Assembly (NCBI GenBank): GCA_002388005.1
Contig: DGLO01000136.1
Coordinates: forward strand, 1 to 34,889
Source of the DNA: Candidatus Neomicrothrix sp. UBA4542
GTDB lineage: Bacteria > Actinomycetota > Acidimicrobiia > Acidimicrobiales > Poriferisodalaceae
Reading direction: 5' to 3'
Length of the DNA stretch: 34,889 bases
The notes under the pieces are model-generated. The model saw only the letters and a program-made list of their open reading frames with translations, did no database searches and was not told where the DNA came from. Below, piece after piece: positions 1 to 7,666 of this stretch (positions are counted from its first letter, which is position 1; every line of letters starts with the position of its first letter). A program made the position numbers and the translations under genes.

Positions 1-405
1 AGAACACCGTTCCCTCAATTGGGGCTGGCACCTGAAGCGGGAAGTAGTTACACGTTCGCCACACGCATGGGTTGGCAAAATGCTGCGTACGTCCTCATGT
101 CTGGGCGCTGGTTCAGCGCCGACGAGTGCCTTCAGATGGGACTTGTATGGAAAGTCACCGAGCCCGACGAATTGATATCCGAGACCATGACCGTGGCTCA
201 GGAGTTAGCTGCAAACCCCATTCCCTCGCTCGTGGCTACAAAGAAGTTGCTCATGGGGGCGGGACGACCCCAGGAGGCGTGGGCTGCCCATAAACGCGAG
301 AACGCGGCATATGCAGAATTGCTTGGGGCTCCAGCGAACACCGAAGCTTTGGCGGCGTTTCTGGATAAACGGGAACCTGATTTTTCGTCGATCCCTGGAA
401 TCTAG
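1..405 (+). CDS. Enoyl-CoA hydratase/isomerase family protein, 5'-truncated by the window edge
   Basis: The reading frame is open from base 1 and ends at TAG 403-405, giving the last 134 residues of a crotonase-fold protein; the N-terminal half with the first oxyanion-hole loop lies outside. The stretch GLAPEAGSSYTF followed by an RMG helix and SADECLQMGLV matches the second half of the crotonase core. The PEAGSSYTF form resembles delta3,delta2-enoyl-CoA isomerases of the PECI type more than classical hydratases, with the Glu in PEAG a likely catalytic acid. It would act on unsaturated acyl-CoAs in beta-oxidation in the cytoplasm. It converges on the CoA-transferase gene with only 4 bases between the stop codons. 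Hydratase versus isomerase cannot be decided from this half. Confidence 0.9.
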   Translation, partial: RTPFPQLGLAPEAGSSYTFATRMGWQNAAYVLMSGRWFSADECLQMGLVWKVTEPDELISETMTVAQELAANPIPSLVATKKLLMGAGRPQEAWAAHKRENAAYAELLGAPANTEALAAFLDKREPDFSSIPGI

Positions 406-409
406 GCTC

Positions 410-1633
410 CTACTCGGACTCTCGAAGCCATCGAGGGGGGCGACTACTGATAACTGAGTCGGCCTCGAGAACGTCGAGTTCAGATGTACTCAATCCCAAC
501 AAGTCGCTCAGGACCTCTCGGTTGTGCTGGCCGCGATATCCCGCGAACGGGGTGACTCCGGCGTCTACATCTTGGAATCGCCAGGGTGACTGAGGAACAG
601 TGACCATTTCACCTCGACCGGTATCTATCTCTACGAAGGCGCCTCGTTCGGTGGCCCAGTCGGTTGTGGCCAATTCAGGAACTGTCCGCACTTCGGCAGC
701 AAGCACCGCGCTGGGACCAATAGCCGCCTCGACTGCGGCTGCGTCCTCGAAGGTGGCAATGAACTGAGCAAGAACCCCTGTCAACGCGTCACGGTTCGCT
801 ACCCGGTCCTCAATGATCGCAAATCGAGGGTCTTCAGCGAGTTCGGGCTGTCCCATCGCCTCGGAAATGTAACGAAACCCGTCGTTCGTTGTGATGTCAA
901 TGGTAATGCTGACGTAACGACCGTTAGCCATTCGAAGCACGGGAGACCAGTTTTGACCACCCTTGAAACCAACAGCGGGATCTTGCCCGCTCATTTCAAT
1001 CGCGGCGAGGTCATTAACCATCAAGGTGCTTTCTGCCATAGACACTTCAACTTTTTGGCCCTCTCCGGTTCGGACACGTAAATGCAGCGCGGCCAACACG
1101 GCTCCTAGGGCGTGTAGCCCGGTGTAGGTATCAGAGTGAGACATTGGGTCGTTTCGCGGTTCTTCTGCTCTGCGGCGAGCCACCATTTCCGTCACGCCGG
1201 TTTCAGCGTGAATTGCCGACGCGAACGCCCCTTGGTCTGAACGGGAGTTGTTGTGACCCCAGCCACTCACCGACGCCATGATGACCTCGGGATTGGCCTC
1301 TTTGAGTTGGTCGTATCCAATACCGAGCCGGTCCATTACTCCGGGCCGGTAGTTCTCCAGCACGATGTCAGCGTGGGGAACAAGTTGGAGAAATAACTCT
1401 CGTCCAACAGATGTGTGAAGATCAATCGACACACACTCTTTTCCCGCGTTGTATTGCACAAAGTACGGGGACTGCCCATCGACCCTCGGGACCAACAGCC
1501 GGGTCAGATCACCATCCGGGGGCTCTATCTTGATGACTCGAGCTCCCAAGTCGCTTAGAAGTCGCCCACATATTGGGCCCGCCAATGCTCTAGTTAAGTC
1601 AAGCACCGTCACATCGGAGAGCGGCTTTTCCAT
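410..1633 (-). CDS. CaiB/BaiF (class III) CoA-transferase
   Basis: A 407-residue protein, the usual length for family III CoA-transferases, which move CoA between carboxylic acids through an enzyme-bound anhydride. The N-terminal LDLTRALAGPICGRLLSDLGA and KIEPP segments are typical of the CoA-binding Rossmann part, and NYRPGVMDRLGIGYD follows as expected. The catalytic Asp is D168 in SDTYTGLHALGAVLAAL, followed by the conserved TGEGQKVEVSM. ATG 1633 has no clear Shine-Dalgarno but fits the family start. It is the last gene of a leftward set (MFS, amidohydrolase, unknown protein, this gene), so it probably activates the acid that the transporter imports or the amidohydrolase makes. The substrate cannot be read from sequence. 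Confidence 0.93.
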   Translation of the reverse strand: MEKPLSDVTVLDLTRALAGPICGRLLSDLGARVIKIEPPDGDLTRLLVPRVDGQSPYFVQYNAGKECVSIDLHTSVGRELFLQLVPHADIVLENYRPGVMDRLGIGYDQLKEANPEVIMASVSGWGHNNSRSDQGAFASAIHAETGVTEMVARRRAEEPRNDPMSHSDTYTGLHALGAVLAALHLRVRTGEGQKVEVSMAESTLMVNDLAAIEMSGQDPAVGFKGGQNWSPVLRMANGRYVSITIDITTNDGFRYISEAMGQPELAEDPRFAIIEDRVANRDALTGVLAQFIATFEDAAAVEAAIGPSAVLAAEVRTVPELATTDWATERGAFVEIDTGRGEMVTVPQSPWRFQDVDAGVTPFAGYRGQHNREVLSDLLGLSTSELDVLEADSVISSRPPRWLRESE

Positions 1634-1676
1634 AGAAGCGGAAAACTAGCTTCTGCGAGGATCGACGTGCAGAGCG

Positions 1677-2234
1677 TCACGCATGCACGAAGCGATCACC
1701 CGACCTATCAATAGGGTCAGGCGCAAGGTTGAGGAATTCTGATCGCAGGTGGTCCCATAGAGCCAAACGATCCCAGTTCGGTTCGCACGGCCGGTCGTTT
1801 TCATCCAAGAAAGGGTTGGGCAGCAACACTGTCATTAGTTGTTCTTCTGCTCCGTTGAATAGGCGAAGCCCCCATGAGACCGGCGCTCCTTCCCATAGGG
1901 ATCGGTACATCTCGGCGCGATGACACGGTCTGACCGCAGCGACACTCGGCTCGGTCGGATTCGAAACATCACCAATTGTGGGCCCGATACAAAGATGCAT
2001 ATGCCAGTCCCTAAAATCAAGCGTCGCGTACCCATCGAGCATGGTGATCCTTGGGGCGCGCGGAGCCCTTATTTCGTATGCGGCCCCCTGAACGATCGGT
2101 CCAAATTGGACTGTTTCCCAGTGGGCGAACACTTCCTCCAACAGCCGGAGCAAAGTCGCTTCGTCGGTGGGGAGGCTGAAGATTTCTATGAGCCCGTTGC
2201 CGGGTTCATCTACTACTCGCCCCACCGAACTCAC
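1677..2234 (-). CDS. Conserved protein of unknown function, about 185 aa
   Basis: I do not recognise a characterised family. The frame is open further upstream, to 2342, but that part lies inside the amidohydrolase gene and has no protein-like composition. I place the start at GTG 2234, seven bases after the amidohydrolase stop, with a GAGGTG Shine-Dalgarno about 10 bases upstream; GTG 2225 is an alternative. The protein is soluble, with no signal peptide or membrane segment. It has notable His, Trp and Cys residues (DFRDWHMHLCIGP in the middle, LLPNPFLDENDRP, and a C-terminal WDRLALWDHLRSEFL helix). The tight spacing to the amidohydrolase suggests translational coupling and a role in the same pathway. 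Function is not assigned. Confidence 0.8.
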   Translation of the reverse strand: MSSVGRVVDEPGNGLIEIFSLPTDEATLLRLLEEVFAHWETVQFGPIVQGAAYEIRAPRAPRITMLDGYATLDFRDWHMHLCIGPTIGDVSNPTEPSVAAVRPCHRAEMYRSLWEGAPVSWGLRLFNGAEEQLMTVLLPNPFLDENDRPCEPNWDRLALWDHLRSEFLNLAPDPIDRSGDRFVHA

Positions 2235-2241
2235 CGAGGAA

Positions 2242-3420
2242 TTACACCTCGATGCCGTACAACTCGGCCGCGTTGTCCTGGAGGATTTTTTTCTGAACCA
2301 CTGGTGACAATTCGCTAATGGCATCTCTGACCCTCTCGACACTGTGTGGGTAGAGGCAGGTGGGGTGCGGGATATCGGTTTCGAACATGATGCGATCGGG
2401 TCCCAGATGATCTATGGCCGGACCGAGGGTTTTCGATTCGAACCAAAAGCACCCGTAGAACTGACGCCTGAAATACTCCGACGGCTTCATAGAAAGATGT
2501 GCCAAGTGTTCGGGGGCGGTCTCACCGCACTGGTAATCCAACGCGTCAAGCAGGAACGGGATCCAACCCACGCCCGATTCAACAGAAACGAAGTTGAGGC
2601 CCGGATAACGCTCAGGCACATCGCTCACAAGCAGGTTGAGCATCCACCTCAGTTGACCCAGGAAGATCGCTGCACCCGCGAGACTGATTTTCACGTCTCC
2701 GGACCATGTGTCGTAGGGCACCGTCCCTGACCAGTTGATGTCTCCTTCCGATGCACCGATGTGGAAGTTGATGGGCATCTTCAAGGATTCACAGATCTCC
2801 CAAAACGGTCGCCATTCGGGTTGAGCAAAATTCGGCATCCCTGAGTCATGGGGGTTGGAACACATCACGATGCCTTTCGCCCCATTTTGTTGCATGCGAT
2901 CGACTTCGGCAACGCAGGCGTCGATGTCCCACCAAGGGACGAGCGCCATGGGCAGAATCCGACCCCCTGAACGCTCCTGCAGATCGGTCATCCAGTCGTT
3001 GTAGATCTCGACGCACGCGATCCGCAGGCCCTCATCTTCGACACGGAGAAAGTTTTGGTTTCCGAAACCTCCCACATTCGGGTACACGATGCCGTGGCTG
3101 ATTCCCATCTGGTCCATCAGATCCAGTCGGGCGTCGCAGTCGTAGCTCGCGGCATGGACCATGTCGATATCGGCCTTCAAGAAACGTAGTCCGAGCATCT
3201 TCTCGCCATCGGGTTGAATTGCGCTAACAGCAGAATCTCCGGCTATGGGTATATCGCCATTGACGACCCACTTTCGTCGTCCGTTATGTTCCTTGATTTG
3301 AGGTACTAATTCTTTGTATTTGGCTGGAGCCAAACTTGTCCAAAGATCCGGAGGTTCAGACCAATGGGTGTCGGAGTCAATAATGCTGATTCCTGGGAAG
3401 ATCTCGCTAACCGTCGACAT
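2242..3420 (-). CDS. Amidohydrolase family 2 metal-dependent hydrolase/decarboxylase
   Basis: A 392-residue TIM-barrel protein of the Amidohydro_2 type (ACMSD, 4-oxalomesaconate hydratase and 2,3-dihydroxybenzoate/5-carboxyvanillate decarboxylase relatives). Metal and catalytic residues are visible: D17-x-H19 in IIDSDTHWSEP, H220 in PINFHIGAS, and D349 with H352 in RIMFETDIPHPT. This set is typical of non-hydrolytic decarboxylases and of hydrolases acting on aromatic or unsaturated acids. ATG 3420 is chosen because AGGGGG lies 9 bases upstream; GTG 3423 adds one residue. It sits between an MFS transporter gene (62-base gap) and the unknown protein it is probably coupled to. Members of this branch are often seen with LLM enzymes and P450s in actinobacteria. 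The substrate is unknown. Confidence 0.92.
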   Translation of the reverse strand: MSTVSEIFPGISIIDSDTHWSEPPDLWTSLAPAKYKELVPQIKEHNGRRKWVVNGDIPIAGDSAVSAIQPDGEKMLGLRFLKADIDMVHAASYDCDARLDLMDQMGISHGIVYPNVGGFGNQNFLRVEDEGLRIACVEIYNDWMTDLQERSGGRILPMALVPWWDIDACVAEVDRMQQNGAKGIVMCSNPHDSGMPNFAQPEWRPFWEICESLKMPINFHIGASEGDINWSGTVPYDTWSGDVKISLAGAAIFLGQLRWMLNLLVSDVPERYPGLNFVSVESGVGWIPFLLDALDYQCGETAPEHLAHLSMKPSEYFRRQFYGCFWFESKTLGPAIDHLGPDRIMFETDIPHPTCLYPHSVERVRDAISELSPVVQKKILQDNAAELYGIEV

Positions 3421-3485
3421 CACTCCGGGCCCCCTCTTCTACGAACGCCTGTCCGCTGGGGGGAACTCTAGTTCTCGCTGGATGG

Positions 3486-4787
3486 TCAGACCGGCTCAAG
3501 GTCAAACACCGTCGGGCGAAGACCGGCAGTTTCTTTGGGGCTCAACGTGTCGCTTGACTTGATGGCGGGTCCGGGGCTGCTCGAGGGTGGTTGGGTGATC
3601 CCGAACTCAACTGGCTTCGTTGGAATAGTGAGGAGGACAATCGCGCCCAGCAACGCCATGGCGAAGACCGCGCCGACGGGCAGAATCCGAATCGTTGAAA
3701 GGTCAGCGAGGAAACCCACGATTGGTGGGCCTACCAAGCTGCCGAATCCCGAACACAAAAAGAGCATGCCCGTGACCGCACCAATTCCTGTTAACCCGAA
3801 GTAGAAAGCGACCACGTCGCCCGCTAGCGCTACGAAGCCACCGTAAGTGAGTCCGAGCAGTGCCGCGAAGATAACCAACAGGTAGTAGCGGCCATTCGCG
3901 ATGACCCAGAAGAAGTACGCAATGGGCTGCGCGACGAGGGCGATTTGCAACAAACGAACCGATCCGAGTTTTCCAGCGACTGCCGTGAGTAGGAGACGAC
4001 CGAGAATGCTTGATGCTCCCACCACGCTCATGAGTAGCGCCGCCTTGGATGGACTTACGCCGTCGTCTTCGGCGAATTTGATGACGAACGCGAACGCTCC
4101 GAGTAGGGCCATTGACATCAGACCAAAAGCTGTAGAGATAGTTTTGAACTCGCGGGTACGCATTACGCGTCGCACATGGCCATCAGGTCCTCCCGGGGCT
4201 TGGGAGGGCGATCGCCGCACTAACACCAGGCCGATGATGAACGCAATTGCCGCAATGATCGCGAGTATTCGGTAGCTATTGCGCCAACCCTCGGCTTCGA
4301 TAAGCGATTTAGATAATGGTACGAGGAGGAGCGTTCCAACTCCTGACCCAGTGGCAGCCACTCCTTGAGCTAACGCCCGATACTTGACAAAAAATGTGGC
4401 GACCGTTGAGAACAGGGGGGAACAAAATATCCCTCCGCCGACTCCGCAGCCGACACCATACGCTATGTAACCCTGCCAAATTTCAGTTACGAAGGAGGTG
4501 GCGACAAGACCTCCGCAGAAAAGGGCTCCACCGACGATCAGGAGTGGCCGAGGTCCATGTGCGTCAGCCCATCTACCCGAAATTGCGCCCGTGCCGAAAA
4601 ACAGAAACATCGATAGGCCGAAGACGATCGAGGTGGGTCCGAGGCTTGAGTTGAAGTCTTCGGCCATCGTTGTGACGAATGCGCCGAAGGTGTATAAGAC
4701 GCCGAAGGCGACACCGTTGGCGATGGAAGCGCCGATCGCAACCGCCCAAGCTCGCGGTGTATCGAAGTGGTCGGTCGCTTCATTCAT
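3486..4787 (-). CDS. MFS transporter, monocarboxylate/oxalate-formate (MCT/OFA) type
   Basis: A 433-residue integral membrane protein with about 12 hydrophobic helices in two halves. The cytoplasmic loop GRWADAHGPRPLL is the MFS motif A, and the N-terminal FGVLYTFGAFVTTMAEDF with YGVGCGVGGGIFCSPL resembles MCT/OFA carboxylate transporters. It is the first gene of the leftward set with the amidohydrolase and CoA-transferase, so import of an organic acid is the natural guess. ATG 4787 overlaps the stop of a 4-codon upstream ORF and has no obvious Shine-Dalgarno. The C-terminus is odd: a hydrophilic tail ends in GLRPTVFDLEPV, which recurs on the other MFS protein of this window although the two belong to different subfamilies. 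Confidence 0.92.
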   Translation of the reverse strand: MNEATDHFDTPRAWAVAIGASIANGVAFGVLYTFGAFVTTMAEDFNSSLGPTSIVFGLSMFLFFGTGAISGRWADAHGPRPLLIVGGALFCGGLVATSFVTEIWQGYIAYGVGCGVGGGIFCSPLFSTVATFFVKYRALAQGVAATGSGVGTLLLVPLSKSLIEAEGWRNSYRILAIIAAIAFIIGLVLVRRSPSQAPGGPDGHVRRVMRTREFKTISTAFGLMSMALLGAFAFVIKFAEDDGVSPSKAALLMSVVGASSILGRLLLTAVAGKLGSVRLLQIALVAQPIAYFFWVIANGRYYLLVIFAALLGLTYGGFVALAGDVVAFYFGLTGIGAVTGMLFLCSGFGSLVGPPIVGFLADLSTIRILPVGAVFAMALLGAIVLLTIPTKPVEFGITQPPSSSPGPAIKSSDTLSPKETAGLRPTVFDLEPV

Positions 4788-4929
4788 CGTTTATTCATCG
4801 TAAAGCCAGGACCTCAGTTTCGCCCACCCAAACCTGACGATCCCCAACCTGTCTCTGTGAGCGAGGCGTCGCGTTTGTCTCTCGCGGGGTGCCGGTTCTG
4901 CGATGATGCCTTGAGTGTTAGGAGAACCT
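4788..4929. promoter_or_regulatory. Divergent intergenic region between MFS and esterase genes
   Basis: This 142-base gap separates two divergent genes and should hold both promoters. The left part is AT-richer (TTTATTCATCGTAAAG). I see no clear -35/-10 pair, operator palindrome or riboswitch. AGGAG at 4920-4924, 5 bases before GTG 4930, fixes the esterase start. Confidence 0.5.
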
Positions 4930-5571
4930 GTGGATGAAAATTCGGCCTTACTTCGGGTCAATCATGTTGGGTCGCTAGGGCCTGGGGACCGCCTCTTAGT
5001 GCTTCTCCACGGATTCGGCGCCGATGAGAACGACTTAGCTCCCATTGTTCAACACGTTGACCCTGACGGGCGTTTCACTTCTGCTTGTTTTAGGGCTCCC
5101 ATTGATCTCGTTCCATTTGGAGCGGCTTGGTATGAACGAAATGACGAAGGGATCGTTGACGTTCACACGTTTAACACTTCGGTGGTCGCGATCGACGCAA
5201 CTATCGATGCTGTTTGTGAGGCAGGAGGGTTTGATCGCGCAGAAATGGTTCTCGTCGGGTTTTCTCAGGGATGCGCCATGGCCCTTGCTGTGGGGCTGTG
5301 GGCGGCGCCTGCGGTTCGTCCCGCGGCGTTGGGTTGTTTGTCGGGCATGTTGCAGGAGATCCCCGGTTTCGAATATGACTTGACGACCCTTCCGTCGACG
5401 CTGATACAACACGGAACGAGGGATCCGATGGTTGAGGTCGAGCGGGGCCGTCACATACGCGACGTTTTGCTCGCCGCCGGACATTCTCCGGATTACTTCG
5501 AATACCCGATGGGCCACGAGATCTCCGCTTCTTCGTTGTTTGATTTGCGGGACTGGCTTGCGACGGTCTAG
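4930..5571 (+). CDS. Phospholipase/carboxylesterase-type alpha/beta hydrolase
   Basis: A 213-residue alpha/beta hydrolase of the Abhydrolase_2 (carboxylesterase/YpfH-like) group, which cleaves ester or thioester bonds of small substrates. The oxyanion-hole segment is LLHGFGADENDL. The nucleophile is S112 in GFSQG, the acid D165 in GTRDPMV and the base H196 in MGHEIS, so the triad is complete. No signal peptide is seen, so it is cytoplasmic. The start is GTG 4930 because AGGAG lies 5 bases upstream; GTG 4915 would place that Shine-Dalgarno inside the gene. It ends one base from the stop of the converging MFS gene. The native substrate cannot be deduced. Confidence 0.92.
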   Translation: MDENSALLRVNHVGSLGPGDRLLVLLHGFGADENDLAPIVQHVDPDGRFTSACFRAPIDLVPFGAAWYERNDEGIVDVHTFNTSVVAIDATIDAVCEAGGFDRAEMVLVGFSQGCAMALAVGLWAAPAVRPAALGCLSGMLQEIPGFEYDLTTLPSTLIQHGTRDPMVEVERGRHIRDVLLAAGHSPDYFEYPMGHEISASSLFDLRDWLATV

Positions 5572-5572
5572 A

Positions 5573-6859
5573 TCAAATCGGTTTCAAGTCGAACACGGTT
5601 GGAGGGAGTCCCCTGGCACGTGGCGGATCTTCATCGGTGAGATCGTCGGGCCCGCGGGTTTTCTGACGCAAATTCAGGCTTTCTGGTCTGAAGCAGAGGA
5701 ATAGTGTCATCAACGCGGCGCCAACGGTTACGGAAACCATTATTGCGGAAGATGTTCCGAGCAACTCTGCGAGCTCACCTAATGCAAGCATTCCCAGCGG
5801 GAGCACACCGATAGCGCTGCTCAATAAGCCTAAGGCCCGGCCCCGTCGGTCGTCTGACACCGAGTCCATTACCAACACCGCTTGAGTCGAGCCGAACAGT
5901 CCCATACCAACCGCTGCGGCCGCTAACGACACCGCAGAGGCGGCATACCAGGGCGCTAAGGCGAAGCCGACCATAAAAGCGAACGCCGCGTAGGAGCCCC
6001 CTACATAGACGAGTCCGCGCCGTTCTGGTTGGTATCGAGCTACTGCTAACGCACCCCCGAACATGCCGACCCCCAACATTCCTGCCAGAAGGCCGAGGAA
6101 AGCGGGGCCAACATTGAATTTTCCGCCAACGACCTGGATAAGGGGGGTGGAAGAGAAAAAGAAGAAATTGACGAAAGCCGTTACGCCAAGAATCGACACG
6201 AGGCTCTTTTCAGTTCGGAGCATCCGAACCCCGTCAAATAGCGCCGAAAGCCCGGCTACCGTCATCTGTTGTCGTCCTGCAATCGCGGGCACCGCGGCGA
6301 AAGCACACAGGGCGATAATTTGTAGCCCTCCCATAACCACGAGCGCCCAACCAACGCCGACAATTTGAATAAGTGCCCCTCCGCCAACTGCGCCCAATGC
6401 CAGTGAAATCGCGCCACCACTCGTCTCCAGAGCCAGAGCATTGTCAATCTTTTCGGAGCCTACGATGTCGTAAACAATGACTCGGCGTCCCACCATGTCG
6501 AACACCCAGCCCACGCCAGCCACAAACAGCACCGGATAAAGCATCCAAAGTTGAAGCTCTCCAGCAAGCACGATCCCGCCAAGGAGCAAGAGGCAGGGGA
6601 TGGTGACAAAAAACTGACAAATGACGATGCGTCGTCGGTTGAAGCGGTCTGAAATCCATCCGCCGATGACCCCTCCAAATAGCAGCGGAGACCACAACGC
6701 GACGCCTGCTAGCTGGACCATTCGTGCCGACCCGGTGAGGTCATTCGCGATGAACGGGCCAACAAATGAGATACCCCAGCGGGAAAGGTTCCACATCCAT
6801 CCTGAAATAAGGATCAGTGGAAAATATCGAATTCTTAGCGCGTCGAACGTAGTAGCCAC
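5573..6859 (-). CDS. MFS transporter, MFS_3/EntS-like type
   Basis: A 428-residue membrane protein with about 12 helices. Motif A is visible as GGWISDRFNRRRIV between helices 2 and 3, and a weaker copy occurs in the second half (MDSVSDDRRGRALGLL). The layout resembles the MFS_3 group (EntS-like or macrolide exporters), which are usually efflux proteins, and differs from the MCT/OFA-like transporter upstream in the window. It starts with GTG 6859 directly after the SDR stop codon (TAG then GTG, no spacer), so translation is probably coupled to the SDR. It ends in GLPPTVFDLKPI, nearly the same tail as the MFS protein at 3486-4787. Confidence 0.9.
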   Translation of the reverse strand: MATTFDALRIRYFPLILISGWMWNLSRWGISFVGPFIANDLTGSARMVQLAGVALWSPLLFGGVIGGWISDRFNRRRIVICQFFVTIPCLLLLGGIVLAGELQLWMLYPVLFVAGVGWVFDMVGRRVIVYDIVGSEKIDNALALETSGGAISLALGAVGGGALIQIVGVGWALVVMGGLQIIALCAFAAVPAIAGRQQMTVAGLSALFDGVRMLRTEKSLVSILGVTAFVNFFFFSSTPLIQVVGGKFNVGPAFLGLLAGMLGVGMFGGALAVARYQPERRGLVYVGGSYAAFAFMVGFALAPWYAASAVSLAAAAVGMGLFGSTQAVLVMDSVSDDRRGRALGLLSSAIGVLPLGMLALGELAELLGTSSAIMVSVTVGAALMTLFLCFRPESLNLRQKTRGPDDLTDEDPPRARGLPPTVFDLKPI

Positions 6860-7579
6860 CTAACGATGCATGCCCCCGTCAACGGTGAACTCCTGACCAG
6901 AGCAGTAACTGGCGTCATCAGATGCAAGAAACAGAGCGACCGCGGCAACTTCAGATGGCTCCGCTTCGCGTCCCATGGGTATGGAACGAACCATTCTGTC
7001 CTTGTCGAATTCTGAAGTCATATCGGTGTTGATTAAGCCGGGGTGAATGGAATTAACTCGAATGTTGTGTCGCCCCAATTCCAATGCGGCGATCTTGGTC
7101 ATACCGCGAACAGCCCATTTTGTCGCCCCGTAAGCCATGGACGCAAAGGTGGCTTCTAGCCCTGCTACCGAACTGATATTCACTATCGAGCCTGATCCTT
7201 GTTCGATCATCTGTGGCGCAACTGCCCTCATCCCGAAGAAAACACCGGTCTGGTTTATGGCGACAGTTTGGTCCCAAATATCGTCGCTCGTGTTGACGAG
7301 TCGAGCCCCTCGCAGAATTCCAGCGTTGTTGACCAATACGTCGATTCGGCCATGGTGGGAAACTATGTCTGCAACCACTGCATCCCAAGCTGTAGCTGAT
7401 GACACATCATGATGCAGAAATTCAACGCCGAGCGAGGCGGCGGTGCGTCCGCCCTCTTCGTCAAGTACGTCGGTAATAACTACTTGGGCGCCTTCATCAC
7501 GGAACATTTCTGCTTCCGCCGCACCCTGACCCCGTGCGCCTCCTGTGATTACCGCTACTTTGCCGTCTAGTCGTCCCAT
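6860..7579 (-). CDS. Short-chain dehydrogenase/reductase (classical SDR)
   Basis: A 239-residue classical SDR oxidising or reducing an alcohol/ketone with NAD(H). The dinucleotide motif is TGGARGQG at 12-19. Asp in ITDVLDEEG after beta-2 predicts NAD rather than NADP. NNAG is at 84-87, the catalytic residues are S137, Y150 and K154 (YGATK), and HPGLINTDM follows. The overall pattern (GRLDGKVAVITGGARGQG, DVLDEEG) resembles actinobacterial 3-alpha/20-beta-hydroxysteroid and cyclic-alcohol dehydrogenases. It starts at ATG 7579 and is the first gene of a leftward pair with an MFS transporter. It is divergent from the HsaA-like monooxygenase gene, which fits a pathway for cyclic or steroid-like compounds. 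The actual substrate is inference. Confidence 0.94.
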   Translation of the reverse strand: MGRLDGKVAVITGGARGQGAAEAEMFRDEGAQVVITDVLDEEGGRTAASLGVEFLHHDVSSATAWDAVVADIVSHHGRIDVLVNNAGILRGARLVNTSDDIWDQTVAINQTGVFFGMRAVAPQMIEQGSGSIVNISSVAGLEATFASMAYGATKWAVRGMTKIAALELGRHNIRVNSIHPGLINTDMTSEFDKDRMVRSIPMGREAEPSEVAAVALFLASDDASYCSGQEFTVDGGMHR

Positions 7580-7666
7580 GACACCCCTGTCTCAAGGTCT
7601 TGCGTTCGCAACACTAGTGACGAGAGCGGAGGCGTTGTTGGCCGACTCGACCTCGGGGTCTCTAGG

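Noticed and set aside
2235..2342. N-terminal extension of the unknown protein into the amidohydrolase gene
   Set aside because: It lies antiframe within a clear coding region, and a GTG with a Shine-Dalgarno lies just after the amidohydrolase stop.
4788..4799. Four-codon upstream ORF overlapping the MFS start
   Set aside because: It is seen in the sequence but far too short to distinguish from chance, and nothing suggests attenuation.
5035..5517. A 160-residue minus-strand ORF across the esterase gene, and similar long antisense ORFs elsewhere
   Set aside because: They are shadows of clear genes, rich in Arg/Ser/Pro and without recognisable motifs.
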